In this document: positions 1-8,740 of the stretch, piece after piece
How the letters are laid out: the number at the start of each line of letters is the position of its first letter
Numbering within the stretch: position 1 is the stretch's first letter
Source: Candidatus Flexifilum breve
GTDB taxonomy: Bacteria > Chloroflexota > Anaerolineae > Aggregatilineales > Phototrophicaceae
Assembly (NCBI GenBank): GCA_016717205.1
Contig: JADKGC010000002.1
Span: 682,001 to 746,000 of the forward strand
Direction: 5' to 3'
Length of the DNA: 64,000 bases
Program-made: the position numbers and the translations under genes
The notes under the pieces: generated by a model
Databases searched by the model: none
Seen by the model: only the letters and a program-made list of their open reading frames with translations
What the model was told of the DNA's origin: nothing

Positions 1-232
1 CGCAGAAGCGCGTCCGCAGCATCCGACCCCACCCCCAACCCCTCCCCGAATTCAGGGAGGGGAGACAAATAAGACGTTCGCCAAACCGAATGTATTTTCG
101 CAGGGACGCGCAGAAGCGCGTCCGCAGCATCCGACCCTATGCCTCCGAATTCAGGGAGGGGGACGGAAAAAAGCGCTTTCTCCCCTCTCCCCGCGTGCAT
201 GGGAGAGGGGCAGGGGGTGAGGGGTTACACGC
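1..232. repeat. Tandem copy of GC-rich intergenic repeat
   Basis: Positions 1-29 recur at 109-137, a direct repeat with a 108-bp period. Inside are three module types that recur through the window. P20 is a 20-nt palindrome next to GTAG or CTAC; here its core is 104-123 and a truncated copy sits at 1-15. GC-B is a palindrome centred on GAATTC flanked by CCCCTCCCC and GGGGAGGGG. GC-A is an inverted repeat of CCCCTCTCC and GGAGAGGGG. The window edge cuts the first copy. No gene is seen before 294. Confidence 0.8.
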
Positions 233-293
233 GACAGCCGCGGCGAATATGTTAGAATGATGCGCGCCTATCCGGACGAGGGAACGACAAACA

Positions 294-2228
294 ATGTGCG
301 GAATTTGCGGTGTGGTCGATGTGAGCGGGGCGGGACGCGCGAATCTGGCGCTGGTGCAGCGCATGTGCGCGGCGATTCGGCATCGCGGTCCCGACGGCGA
401 CGGCTTCTACGCGCCGTCCGGCGACCAAAACGTCGCGCTGGGCATGCGCCGCCTGAGCATCATCGACATCGCCGGGAGCGATCAGCCGCTGTATAACGAA
501 GACCGCACCATCGCGCTGGTCTTCAACGGCGAAATCTACAACTATAAGGAACTACGCCGCGACCTGAGGAGCAAGGCGCACGCCTTTCGCACCGACGGCG
601 ACGGCGAGACGATCATCCACCTGTACGAGGAATACGGCTTCAAGCTGTTTGACCAGCTGCGCGGGATGTACGGCTTTGCGCTGTGGGATACGCAGCGCAA
701 GCGGCTGCTCGTCGGCGTCGATCACATCGGCATGAAGCCGCTCTACCTGTGGGAACGCGGCGGCCTGCTGCACTTCGCCAGCGAAGTCAAGGCGTTCAAC
801 GAGACCGCCGAACTCAACCTCGATGTGCTCGACACCTACCTCTCGTTTGGCTACATGATCGGCGCGGACACGCTGTTCAAGGGTGTGCAGCGCCTGCCCG
901 CCGGGCATTATCTCGTCGCCGAGAACGGCACGACGCGCATTGAGGAACACTGGCGCTTCGGCGTGGGCACGGCCATCGATCTACGCGCGGACGACGAGCA
1001 GGGCTGGATCACTCGCGCGCGCGATCTGCTCACCGAGTCGGTCAACCTGCACATGCGCAGTGATGTTCCCGTCGGCCTGTTCCTGAGCGGCGGCGTGGAT
1101 TCGGCGTCCGTGCTGGCGCTGATGCGGCCGCAAGCCGAATCGATTGAGACGTTCACCGTCGGCTATGACGCCAAGACGCCCGATAACGAGCTGATCCACG
1201 CCCGTAAAATTGCCGCGCATTTCCACACCACGCATCACGAGCGGGTGATCAATGCCGAGGATTGGTGGAACGGTTTTCAGCGCTACGTGTATCACCACGA
1301 CGAGCCGAACGCCAATCCCTCTGCCGTGTCACTGATGCTGCTGGCCGAAGCCACAGCCAAGCGCGTCAAGGTGGTGCTGACCGGGCTGGGCGGCGACGAA
1401 CTGTTCGGCGGGTACATGGCGCACGCCGCCATCCCGCAGATTTTGCGCGCGCAGAACTCGTGGGGGCGCATGCTGCGCGGCTTCGCCCAACCGCTGCTGC
1501 GGCTCGAACGCTACTACCCGATGATGAAGCGCTATCGAGGAATCGGCGCGCTGCCGACCTACCTGCCGCGCCTCACCCAGTCGCTGCTGCCGCGCGATGA
1601 AGGCTTGCGCCGCCTGCAATCGTTCGATGGGCTGGTGCTCACCGATACGCTGCGCGGCGAACTCTACGGCGCGAACCTGCAAGCCGCGTGGGACACCGCC
1701 CACCATAAAGAAACCACCTATGCGGGCATCGTGGATCGGTCGCTGGCGCCCGACGCGTACAACTTTGCGCAGGCGCTGGTCATCAACACGTGGCTGGCGG
1801 GCAACGCCCTGCTCAACTGCGATAAGGTGACGATGGCGCACTCACTCGAAGCCCGCGTCCCCTTCTTCGATCCGGTTTTGCTCAATTTCGCCGCCCGCGT
1901 GCCGAGCGGCATCCGCATGCAGCGCAACAAGTACGTGCTGCGCGAAGCGATGCGTCCACTGCTGCCCGCCTTCGCGCTGGCACGCCCCAAGCAGCCCTTC
2001 GGCACACCCATTCTGAACTGGTTCCGCGCCGACCTCGCCGAGCGCATTCAAGCCGTACTGCTGGATGATGGCGCGGGCATTCGCGATCTGTTCCAGCGTC
2101 CGGCGCTGGAAGCGCTGCTGCGCGCGCACTTTGATGGCAGCGCGCCGCAGGTCGAAGTGGTGTTCCGTCTGCTCACCCTCGAAACGTGGTTGAAGACCTT
2201 TACCAAGGAGCGCGTACCCGTCTCATGA
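294..2228 (+). CDS. asnB: Asparagine synthetase (glutamine-hydrolysing)
   Basis: Cytoplasmic enzyme that makes asparagine from aspartate, ATP and glutamine ammonia. The protein (644 aa) begins MCGICG, so Cys2 becomes the N-terminal nucleophile of the class II glutaminase domain after Met removal; RHRGPDGDG near residue 31 and FNGEIYNY support that domain. The synthetase half carries the pyrophosphate loop SGGVDS at about residues 265-270. The length fits the long AsnB form of Gram-positive-type bacteria. A purine-rich GAGGGAA lies about 9 nt before the ATG, and any other start would lose the catalytic Cys. The stop overlaps the next gene's ATG (ATGA at 2225-2228), suggesting translational coupling. 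Confidence 0.95.
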   Translation: MCGICGVVDVSGAGRANLALVQRMCAAIRHRGPDGDGFYAPSGDQNVALGMRRLSIIDIAGSDQPLYNEDRTIALVFNGEIYNYKELRRDLRSKAHAFRTDGDGETIIHLYEEYGFKLFDQLRGMYGFALWDTQRKRLLVGVDHIGMKPLYLWERGGLLHFASEVKAFNETAELNLDVLDTYLSFGYMIGADTLFKGVQRLPAGHYLVAENGTTRIEEHWRFGVGTAIDLRADDEQGWITRARDLLTESVNLHMRSDVPVGLFLSGGVDSASVLALMRPQAESIETFTVGYDAKTPDNELIHARKIAAHFHTTHHERVINAEDWWNGFQRYVYHHDEPNANPSAVSLMLLAEATAKRVKVVLTGLGGDELFGGYMAHAAIPQILRAQNSWGRMLRGFAQPLLRLERYYPMMKRYRGIGALPTYLPRLTQSLLPRDEGLRRLQSFDGLVLTDTLRGELYGANLQAAWDTAHHKETTYAGIVDRSLAPDAYNFAQALVINTWLAGNALLNCDKVTMAHSLEARVPFFDPVLLNFAARVPSGIRMQRNKYVLREAMRPLLPAFALARPKQPFGTPILNWFRADLAERIQAVLLDDGAGIRDLFQRPALEALLRAHFDGSAPQVEVVFRLLTLETWLKTFTKERVPVS

Positions 2229-2791
2229 TCATGTCAGCGCTGTCTACGCTCGTGCAAGCCCCGTTGAGCATTTTCTTCGCCCTCGCCCTGCAAGTGACCG
2301 CGTTCCGGCTGCTGCGCAAGATCGGCGCGCAGTTTCGAGCAAGTACGATCAACGAACACGACGCCTTCGATTTTCAGAACAAGCTGACGGCCGCCGAGAT
2401 CTATACGCAGCTGCCAGATTACACGGCGGAGTCGAAGCGGCTGTATACCTACTTCTTCATCGTCGACTTCTTCTTCCCGCTGTTCGCGTCGCTGTTCCTC
2501 GCGCTGGTGTGGACGGCGCTGCTGCAGGCGGCGGAGATGCCCACGCTCTACGGTCAATTGCTGGCCGCCCAGGTGCCGGTGTTCGCCTTCGCGCCCGCCC
2601 TGTTCGATTGGGGTGAAAACATCTGCTTCTTGCTGCTCGTGCGGCGCTATCCCACCCACCTGCCGAACCTCGCCCGCGCGGCGGTGATCTGCAAGCGCCT
2701 CAAGCTGCTGACGTTGGGTGTGACGGGAGTCGTCAGCGTCGTACTGGTCGTCGCCACGTTGATTCTGTGGGTGGTGGCGCGGACTCAATAG
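2225..2791 (+). CDS. Integral membrane protein of unknown function
   Basis: 188 aa if started at the ATG that overlaps the asnB stop; an ATG at 2231 is an equal alternative. Four hydrophobic segments are visible: about residues 3-20, 80-105, 115-140 and 160-185. A charged stretch with KLTAAEIYTQLPDYTAESKR lies between the first and second. No catalytic motif is recognised. The overlap with asnB implies co-transcription, but nothing links it functionally to asparagine synthesis. Similar small multi-spanning proteins are common and uncharacterised. GC-rich repeat modules follow the stop. Confidence 0.75.
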   Translation: MIMSALSTLVQAPLSIFFALALQVTAFRLLRKIGAQFRASTINEHDAFDFQNKLTAAEIYTQLPDYTAESKRLYTYFFIVDFFFPLFASLFLALVWTALLQAAEMPTLYGQLLAAQVPVFAFAPALFDWGENICFLLLVRRYPTHLPNLARAAVICKRLKLLTLGVTGVVSVVLVVATLILWVVARTQ

Positions 2792-2865
2792 CCGCGTTTT
2801 GGCAAAATTAGCATTTTTGTTCTATTCTTACATCAGTTAGGGATAAAACAGACGAGATCACTAGG

Positions 2866-2972
2866 CGGCTGTTCGCAACCGACCCCACCCCCGGCCCCTC
2901 CCCGAATTCGGGGAGGGGAGACAGATTTCACCCTCTCCCCGCTTGCCTGGGAGAGGGTGAGGGGAACTGCTC
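2866..2972. repeat. GC-B and GC-A hairpin repeats
   Basis: A GC-B palindrome centred on GAATTC at about 2904-2909 is followed by a GC-A inverted repeat (CCCTCTCCC ... GGGAGAGGG) ending in GGTGAGGGG. They fill the gap between the membrane protein and the VOC gene and could fold into terminator-like hairpins, although no T tract follows. Confidence 0.7.
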
Positions 2973-3055
2973 AGAAACAGATCGCTTTGCATTCAACTTA
3001 TCCCTAACTCACGTTATCCTATAGTCCTGTTCGGATAATCCAGAGGAGTGTGCAC

Positions 3056-3457
3056 ATGCAGCCGCGCATCAGCCAGATTCGCCTGTTGGTCACCGATTTC
3101 GCCGGATGTTTCCGCTTCTATCGCGATGTGCTCGGGCTACCCGTCGCGTCAGGCGACGAGACCGACGTTTATGCATCCTTCCACCTGACGCCGGACGTCG
3201 GTCTAGGGTTGTTTCGGCGCGACCTGATGGCGGCGGTGGTCGAGACGCAGGCCAAACCGCCCAAGGCCGACGCCCAAGACTCCGTCGTGATTGCCTATCA
3301 GGTCGATGATGTGGATATCGCTGCGGGGGAGCTGCGCGCGAAAGGCGTCGCACTGGTCGCCGTGCCGACGAATCGCCCCGACTGGAGCATGCGCACCGTG
3401 CATTTCCGCGATCCTGATGGCAATCTGGTCGAGCTGTTCTCGGGGTTGAAGGGGTAA
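3056..3457 (+). CDS. VOC superfamily (glyoxalase/bleomycin resistance-like) protein
   Basis: 133 aa from the ATG at 3056, chosen because GAGGAG sits 7 nt upstream; a GTG at 3050 would add two residues. The fold is two beta-alpha-beta-beta-beta repeats: the first has LVTDFAGCFRFYRDVLGLPV, the second has YQVDDVDIAAGELRAKGV and ends FRDPDGNLVELFSG. The terminal Glu of VELF is the usual metal ligand of VOC enzymes. The substrate cannot be told from sequence. It stands alone between repeat blocks and is convergent with the alpha-glucosidase gene. Confidence 0.85.
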   Translation: MQPRISQIRLLVTDFAGCFRFYRDVLGLPVASGDETDVYASFHLTPDVGLGLFRRDLMAAVVETQAKPPKADAQDSVVIAYQVDDVDIAAGELRAKGVALVAVPTNRPDWSMRTVHFRDPDGNLVELFSGLKG

Positions 3458-3462
3458 AATAA

Positions 3463-3633
3463 CCTCACCCCCCCAGCCCCCTCTCCGAAAAGAGGAGAGG
3501 GGGAGAAGGGTTGTCGAAGTTGAAAGGGCGATCCGACCCCGGCCTCGAATTCGGGAGGGGCGCGGTTCGCCGGACCAAAATTTTGTGGGGCAATTTATTG
3601 CGTCCGCCGCTTCTAAAACAACTTCACGCTAGC
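3463..3633. repeat. GC-A and GC-B repeat block between convergent genes
   Basis: The block starts CCTCACCCCC a few bases after the VOC stop, contains a GC-A inverted repeat (CCCTCTCC ... GGAGAGGGGG) and a degraded GC-B unit (GAATTCGGGAGGGG). It could end transcription from both sides. No coding potential is seen. Confidence 0.65.
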
Positions 3634-5214
3634 CTAACCGATCAACTCCACCACGACGCCTTCATTGGCGCGCAGGTGCAGTTCTGCGACCGCATCGCCG
3701 CGATCCATGTGCGTGGAGAGGATCACCTTGCCGCGCCCGGGCAGCGTGAGCGCGCGTCCGACGTTCCAGAAGTTGAGCGCGATCAGGTACTGCTTGCCCG
3801 CATGTTCGCGCACATAGACGAAGGTGCCCTCCGGCGACTCGACCGAGCGATACGACCCGGCGTGCAGCGCGGGCGTGTAGCGGCGCAGGCCCAACAGCGT
3901 ATGATAGAACATCAGCATCGACGTGGGATCGGCCTGTTCGCTGACTACGTTGAGCACCGGGTAATCGGGCGACAGGGGCAGCCACGGTTCACCGGTGGTG
4001 AACCCGGCGTTGGGCGAGTTATCCCAGTGCATGGGCGTGCGCTGCGGGTCACGGCTGATGCCGAGATTGATCCCCTGCGGGTCTTGGTACAAGTGCGGCG
4101 GAATGTCCACGTCGCGCAGGCCGAGTTCTTCGCCATAGTAGATGAACGGTGTGCCGCGCAGCGTCAAAATCAGCATGGCGGCGACGCGCGCCTGCTCCAA
4201 ACCGATGCGCGTACCAATGCGCATCTGATCGTGGTTGCCGAGCACGTAGTTCGCCCAGCCATCGGCGGGCAGGCTCGCCTCGTACAGATCGACAAAGGAA
4301 CGCACGGCTTCGGCTTGCCACGGCAGCATCAGCAGCGCGAAGTTGAACGGCAGATGGATCTCCGGCGCTTCATCCGTGCCGTAGAAGCCCGTGATCAGCG
4401 TGGGGTCGGTCGAATAGGCGATCTCGCCGATCATCACGCGGTCTTTGAACTCCTCGAACACCTGGCGCAGCTCTTGAATCAGGTCGTGCACGCCCGGCTG
4501 ATTCTCGCTGTACACGCGCAAATACTTCCACGTCGGGTTGTCACGCCCTTCGACCCAATCGGGATTGAGCGGGTTATCGCGCAGTTGTTCGTCTTTGATC
4601 ATGCGGTCGATCACGTCGACGCGGAAGCCATCCACGCCGCGCTTGAGCCAGAAGCGGATCGAGTCGGCAATCGCTTTCTTCACCTCAGGGTTGCGGTAGT
4701 TGAGGTCGGGCTGTTCCGCCAGAAAGCTGTGCAGATAGTACTGCCCGGTCGTCTCATCCCACGTCCACGAGGGGCCGCCGAAATACGACAGCCAGTTATT
4801 GGGCGGCGATCCGTCGGGTTGGGCGTCGCGCCAGATGTACCAGTCGCGCTTGGGATTATCGCGCGACGACCGCGACTCGATGAACCACTCGTGATGATTC
4901 GAGGTGTGGTTCGGCACGAGGTCGAGGATCAGCTTGAGGTCGCGCTGATGCACCGCAGCGAGCAGATGATCGAAGTCGTCGAGATTGCCGAACGGCGGAT
5001 AGATATCGACGTAGTTGCTCACGTCATAGCCGAAATCGGCCATCGGCGAGGGGAAAATCGGCGAGAGCCACAGCGCATCCAAGCCGAGCCACTTCAGATA
5101 ATCGAGCTTGGAGGCGATGCCACGCAGATCGCCGAGGCCATCACCATTCGAGTCCATAAACGAGCGCGGGTAAATCTGGTAGACGACGCCGCGCTGCCAC
5201 CATGCTTGTGCCAT
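3634..5214 (-). CDS. GH13 alpha-glucosidase (oligo-1,6-glucosidase-like)
   Basis: 526 aa, typical for the oligo-1,6-glucosidase/alpha-glucosidase subfamily, which releases glucose from the non-reducing ends of malto- or isomalto-oligosaccharides. Visible hallmarks are VYQIYPRSF at residues 11-19, a calcium-type loop DSNGDGLGD at 21-29, and LVPNHTS. The nucleophile is Asp200 (GFRVDVID), the acid/base Glu264 (MIGEIAYS), and the transition-state Asp329 (LGNHDQMR). QPDLNYRNP is the family region V signature. No signal peptide, so it is probably cytoplasmic and acts on imported sugars. AAGGT lies about 9 nt before the ATG. It could also be a trehalose-6-phosphate hydrolase or sucrase relative. Confidence 0.93.
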   Translation of the reverse strand: MAQAWWQRGVVYQIYPRSFMDSNGDGLGDLRGIASKLDYLKWLGLDALWLSPIFPSPMADFGYDVSNYVDIYPPFGNLDDFDHLLAAVHQRDLKLILDLVPNHTSNHHEWFIESRSSRDNPKRDWYIWRDAQPDGSPPNNWLSYFGGPSWTWDETTGQYYLHSFLAEQPDLNYRNPEVKKAIADSIRFWLKRGVDGFRVDVIDRMIKDEQLRDNPLNPDWVEGRDNPTWKYLRVYSENQPGVHDLIQELRQVFEEFKDRVMIGEIAYSTDPTLITGFYGTDEAPEIHLPFNFALLMLPWQAEAVRSFVDLYEASLPADGWANYVLGNHDQMRIGTRIGLEQARVAAMLILTLRGTPFIYYGEELGLRDVDIPPHLYQDPQGINLGISRDPQRTPMHWDNSPNAGFTTGEPWLPLSPDYPVLNVVSEQADPTSMLMFYHTLLGLRRYTPALHAGSYRSVESPEGTFVYVREHAGKQYLIALNFWNVGRALTLPGRGKVILSTHMDRGDAVAELHLRANEGVVVELIG

Positions 5215-5236
5215 GTCTAATTACCTTCCTGGACGT

Positions 5237-5348
5237 CAACCCCACCCCGTCCCCACGCCTCCGAATTCAGGGAGGGGAGCCATCACTGTTCGCAGGGTCG
5301 CCCCTCTCCCCGTTTGCGTGGGAGAGGGATTGGGGTGAGGGGATTATC
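5237..5348. repeat. GC-B plus GC-A repeat block
   Basis: A GC-B unit around GAATTCAGGGAGGGGAG (about 5262-5278) and a GC-A inverted repeat (CCCCTCTCCCC ... GGGAGAGGG) fill the gap between the esterase stop and the alpha-glucosidase start, both on the minus strand. Confidence 0.65.
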
Positions 5349-5360
5349 TGTTTGGGTGGG

Positions 5361-6152
5361 TTACTTCCCCAGTAAGAAGCGCAGCGCGTCCGGCATGCGG
5401 CGCGCCCACGCCGATTCGGTGTGTTCGGCATCCTGCTCCACCACGTAGAGCAGATTACCACACGGATTGTAGCCCTTCTTGATCAGCAGGGCATTCATGC
5501 GGCGGGCGCTGGTTTCGCGTGTGCCGTTATCCAGATAGATTTTGCCGTCCACATACGGCGCGTCCTGCAGGCTGGCGTAGATCGCGCCGCTGCCGATCCA
5601 GAAGGCCGGGCTCATCACCCCCGCGAAACCGAAGGTCTCGCTGCGGTGGAAGAAGGCGTACATGCTGATCAAGCCGCCCATGCTCGACCCGAGGATGCCC
5701 GTGTGTTCGCGTTCCGGCAGCGTGCGGAAATCGCGGTCAATCAGCGGCTTGAGCGTGTCGCGCAGCCAGTCGAGGTAGAGCTGGCCTTTGCCGCGCCACA
5801 CGTGCGGAAATGGATTGTATTCCTGAATGCGTTTCTCGCCCCCGTGATAGGGCGCGACGATGATCGCCTCGATGCCTTCGGTGGCGAGCTGCTCCATCGT
5901 TTCGTCGACGTGCCATTCCTGCCCGCCGAAAGCTGTGCCCGCGTCGAACAGGTTTTGCCCGTCCTGCATGTAGACGACGGGGTAACGCGTGTCGGCGTCG
6001 TGATACGACGGCGGCAGATAAACGATGACGTCGCGCTGCACGTCCAACTGCGGGCTGTACGCGCCACGCAGAATGCGCACGCGCCCGCTGATGGTCGGCG
6101 GGTGTTGAACGGTGTGCGTGTAAATTTCCCACTGGGTGACTGCTTGCTGCAT
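5361..6152 (-). CDS. Alpha/beta hydrolase, esterase D-like
   Basis: 263 aa. The nucleophile elbow GSSMGG puts the catalytic serine at residue 157. YPVVYMQDGQNLFD at about 57-70 is the strand and oxyanion region typical of the putative esterase (esterase D/enterochelin esterase) family, and a late His in DAEHTESAW is the likely catalytic histidine. No signal peptide is obvious. The N-terminal RVRILRGAYSPQLDVQRDVIVYLP resembles a beta-sandwich lead-in. Substrate unknown: acyl esters and siderophore or carbohydrate esters are all possible. GGAG precedes the ATG. It lies downstream of the alpha-glucosidase gene's promoter side but is separated from it by repeats. Confidence 0.85.
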   Translation of the reverse strand: MQQAVTQWEIYTHTVQHPPTISGRVRILRGAYSPQLDVQRDVIVYLPPSYHDADTRYPVVYMQDGQNLFDAGTAFGGQEWHVDETMEQLATEGIEAIIVAPYHGGEKRIQEYNPFPHVWRGKGQLYLDWLRDTLKPLIDRDFRTLPEREHTGILGSSMGGLISMYAFFHRSETFGFAGVMSPAFWIGSGAIYASLQDAPYVDGKIYLDNGTRETSARRMNALLIKKGYNPCGNLLYVVEQDAEHTESAWARRMPDALRFLLGK

Positions 6153-6623
6153 CCGCTCCTGCTCCTGTGTCTGTCAAACGGATTATGAAAGTGATCCTAT
6201 CATAAGCGCAGATGCATCCCTATCCGCAAAAGGGATGCGATTATGAAAAATTAAGCTCACCCCCGGTAAACGCCCCTCACCCCCAACCCCTCTCCCACAC
6301 AAGCGGGGCGAGGGGAGAGGGGAGAAAAGCCATGCACACGGCGGTGTCTGTACAAACCTCACCCCCGGCCCCTCTCCTAGAGGAGAGGGGACTTAAAGCT
6401 CTGCTTGGCTTACTTCTCCTAGAGGAGGGGGGAGATAACACGCCTCACCCCAACCCCTCTCCCAAGGGAGAGGGGCTTAAAGATAGCGACGAGTATTCCC
6501 GCTCGGAGAGGGTTTGGGGTGAGGTTGATCTGTAGAAAACGGATTTCTGGCTGTACGCCGTCACGGACGCGCAGAAGCGCGTCCCTACAATGAGTCGATT
6601 CGATTAGCAGCGTGCGGCTGATT
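6153..6623. repeat. Gene-free region filled with GC-A repeats and one P20 palindrome
   Basis: 470 bp without a gene. It holds at least three GC-A units (CCTCACCCC ... CCTCTCC ... GAGAGGGG) between about 6260 and 6525, several arranged head to head. It ends with a P20 unit whose 20-nt core is 6565-6584 and is followed by CTAC. Open frames here translate only the repeats. Confidence 0.75.
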
Positions 6624-7853
6624 TTACGGCGTGGGCTTTTCGCCCGCGTGAATGTCGATCCGCCCGTCGGTGACGCGCCAGATCGCCGCGCGGTCGAGGA
6701 AGGGGCGCGTGAAGATGTCGAGCTCGGTGGTGGTGACGAGCGTTTGCGTCACGCCGTCGATGCGTTCCAGCAGGTAAGCGCGGCGCTGCGAGTCGAGCTC
6801 GGCGACGACTTCATCGAGCAGGAGCACCGGGTATTCGCCGATGCGGTCGCGCATCCACTGCAATTCCGCCAGCTTGATCGCCATGACGGCGGTGCGCGCC
6901 TGTCCGCGACTGCCGTACAACCCCGAATCGCGCTCGTTGATGAACAGGCGCAGTTCGTCGCGATGCGGCCCGCAGAGCGTCATCCCGCGGTGAATCGACT
7001 CGCCTTCTTCCGCCTTGAGCTTGTCGCCAAACTGCGGCGCGATCTCATCCGGCGTGAGTTCGCGGTGCAAATCCAGCCCGAAGGTGTCGAACGAAAGCTG
7101 ACCATCGCCCGCGAAGGTCGGCAGGAAGCTCGGCTGGTAGCGGAGCGTGAGGACTTCGCGCTTGCCCGTCAGGTCGAGATGCGCGTCCTGCGCGCGGATT
7201 TCCAGTTCGCGCAAAAACTTCTGCCGCCCGGCGATGATGATGCTGCCCGCCGCGACGATCTGTTCATCCCAGAAGCGCAGTTCTTTGGGGCTGGCCTGCC
7301 GATCATTGATGCGCTTGAGCAGGGCGTTGCGCTGCGGGAGAATCTTCTCGTAGGTGTCGATGGCATTGAGATAGGCCGCGTCGACCTGACCGAGCGTGTT
7401 ATCCATGAAGCGGCGGCGGTCGCTCGGCGAGCCTTCGACCAGCGACAGATCGTGCGGCAGGAACAGCACGACGTTCAGCAGGCCGACGATATCCATGACG
7501 CGCTTGTCGACGCCGTTCACCTTGATCACCTTGCGCAGCCGCGCCACGCCATCGACCGTGCGCTCGATCATGAGCGTCATTTCGAGGCGGTTCATGGGCG
7601 CGTTGTGGGCGCAGATTTCGGCGGACAGGCGGGCAAACGGAATCGGATCGTTTTCGGCGCGCCAGTGGATCAACTGGCGGTCGCTGGCGGTGTAGGGCGA
7701 TTTGGCGGTCGCTAAATAGTAGATCGCTTCGAGCAGGCTGGTTTTGCCCTGCGCGTTTTGTCCATGCAAAACGACCGGGTTATTGGTCGGCAAGCCGAGC
7801 TCTAACCGGGCGTAATTGCGAAAATTGGACAGGGACAAATGCTCGATATACAT
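6624..7853 (-). CDS. recF: DNA replication and repair protein RecF
   Basis: SMC-like ATPase that loads RecA at single-strand gaps. The N-terminus MYIEHLSLSNFRNY is the family start; Walker A is GQNAQGKTS at about residues 33-41, the signature region is YGSRGQARTAVMAIKLAEL, and Walker B is PVLLLDEVVAELD. The length of about 409 aa is slightly long for RecF (usually 360-400). The ATG at 7853 is preferred over an upstream GTG at 7856; no strong ribosome site is visible. Unusually, recF is not next to dnaA/dnaN, and its first 23 codons plus upstream region are duplicated about 950 bp away (see 8741-8866). Confidence 0.93.
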   Translation of the reverse strand: MYIEHLSLSNFRNYARLELGLPTNNPVVLHGQNAQGKTSLLEAIYYLATAKSPYTASDRQLIHWRAENDPIPFARLSAEICAHNAPMNRLEMTLMIERTVDGVARLRKVIKVNGVDKRVMDIVGLLNVVLFLPHDLSLVEGSPSDRRRFMDNTLGQVDAAYLNAIDTYEKILPQRNALLKRINDRQASPKELRFWDEQIVAAGSIIIAGRQKFLRELEIRAQDAHLDLTGKREVLTLRYQPSFLPTFAGDGQLSFDTFGLDLHRELTPDEIAPQFGDKLKAEEGESIHRGMTLCGPHRDELRLFINERDSGLYGSRGQARTAVMAIKLAELQWMRDRIGEYPVLLLDEVVAELDSQRRAYLLERIDGVTQTLVTTTELDIFTRPFLDRAAIWRVTDGRIDIHAGEKPTP

Positions 7854-7910
7854 CACAGCTCACGGGGCAAATGTCCGCTTATTTTACCTGATTTAGCACG
7901 AAATTTCGAG
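7785..7910. repeat. Long direct repeat, copy 1 (recF 5' end plus leader)
   Basis: 126 bp covering the first 23 codons of recF and 57 bp upstream. It matches 8741-8866 at a constant offset of 956 bp with about nine substitutions and no indels. This copy is the one continuous with the full recF gene. Confidence 0.92.
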
Positions 7911-8050
7911 AGCGAGCGCAGCTGCTCAGCCACCCGCCAGCGCGGGCAACCCCGCTCCCAGAGGAGCGGGGCTGGAGATGATGTTAGCTGATCAAAGAAG
8001 TAGGGTGAGTTTTTGACGTGTACATCCCGAGGATGAGACGCATGTATCGG

Positions 8051-8608
8051 TCAACTGCGGGGCTCGCAGTTGCTGCTGTTCCACGCTTGAACATCTAAAC
8101 CATCGGCATGATCGAGATCAGCCCATATTTGTCCGTCCACCAGCACGTACCCACCCACTGCTTGCGTATTGCGAATGTATTCCCCATTGACCAACGCGTA
8201 AGGGTGAGATTCGGCGGGCGCGTGTGTGTGGATGCGCATTTCGATGATCTGCCACAAACCACTCTGCATGTTAAAGACCTGAACCGTCGCAGCGATATGA
8301 CCGGAGATTAGGTTTGCATCCAACCAGCTTCGGTCTTGTGGTCGTCCTGACAATGGGATGAGAGGTGAGTTATAGAGGAAACCGGCTAGATTGCCACCTG
8401 TGAAATGAAGATCCCCTGATTGAAAGCGGCCATTCACATAATGACTAGCTGCGGCGAAGTCGACGACCTCGTCCGTCTCAGGGTTTGCGACGCGTATACG
8501 CACCACTTCAGACCAATTGGTACACTGCGGGTTGCCGAAAGCGTGGATAGGGGCGAAGCCTAGCAAAAATGACACGCACACCACAAGGAAAAAGCATCGC
8601 TTAAGCAT
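8051..8608 (-). CDS. Small secreted protein of unknown function
   Basis: 185 aa. The N-terminus MLKRCFFLVVCVSFLLGFAPIHAFG is a signal peptide with probable cleavage after the Ala-Phe-Gly region, so the mature part is exported. The mature sequence is rich in short beta-like stretches, with two cysteines (one in NPQCTNW, one in SSNCEPRS near the end) that could form a disulfide. No family is recognised. AAAGGAGAG lies 4 nt before the ATG, and an extended -10 promoter lies upstream. The gene sits inside the segment bounded by the two recF-end repeats, so it was probably acquired with the duplication event. Confidence 0.75.
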   Translation of the reverse strand: MLKRCFFLVVCVSFLLGFAPIHAFGNPQCTNWSEVVRIRVANPETDEVVDFAAASHYVNGRFQSGDLHFTGGNLAGFLYNSPLIPLSGRPQDRSWLDANLISGHIAATVQVFNMQSGLWQIIEMRIHTHAPAESHPYALVNGEYIRNTQAVGGYVLVDGQIWADLDHADGLDVQAWNSSNCEPRS

Positions 8609-8640
8609 GATACTCTCCTTTAGCAGTTCTGCTCAGGCAT

Positions 8641-8660
8641 TGAGTTGGAGATTCAACTCA
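8641..8660. promoter_or_regulatory. Inverted repeat in the leader of the secreted-protein gene
   Basis: TGAGTTG, six bases, then CAACTCA: a perfect 7-bp inverted repeat between the predicted promoter (8667-8672) and the ribosome site of the minus-strand gene 8051-8608. It could be an operator or a leader hairpin. No repressor is encoded beside it. Confidence 0.45.
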
Positions 8661-8666
8661 ACACTG

Positions 8667-8672
8667 ATTGTA
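8667..8672 (-). promoter_or_regulatory. Extended -10 promoter for the secreted-protein gene
   Basis: On the minus strand TACAAT is preceded by TGG, giving an extended -10 element. No good -35 hexamer lies at the expected distance, which is usual for extended -10 promoters. The predicted leader is about 50 nt. Confidence 0.4.
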
Positions 8673-8740
8673 CCATATTTCACGAATTCTGAGCGGCGAA
8701 GCTGATGCGCAGACACACAGACGCATTTCCCCAGTCATAG

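Noticed and set aside
3511..5220. 569-codon open frame on the plus strand
   Set aside because: It is antisense to the alpha-glucosidase, whose catalytic residues are all intact. The plus-strand translation is Arg/Val/Gly-rich with no motif, a by-product of high GC.
6212..6535. 107-codon plus-strand frame in the repeat region
   Set aside because: It only translates GC-A repeats into Pro/Leu/Gly phrases that recur in all such blocks.
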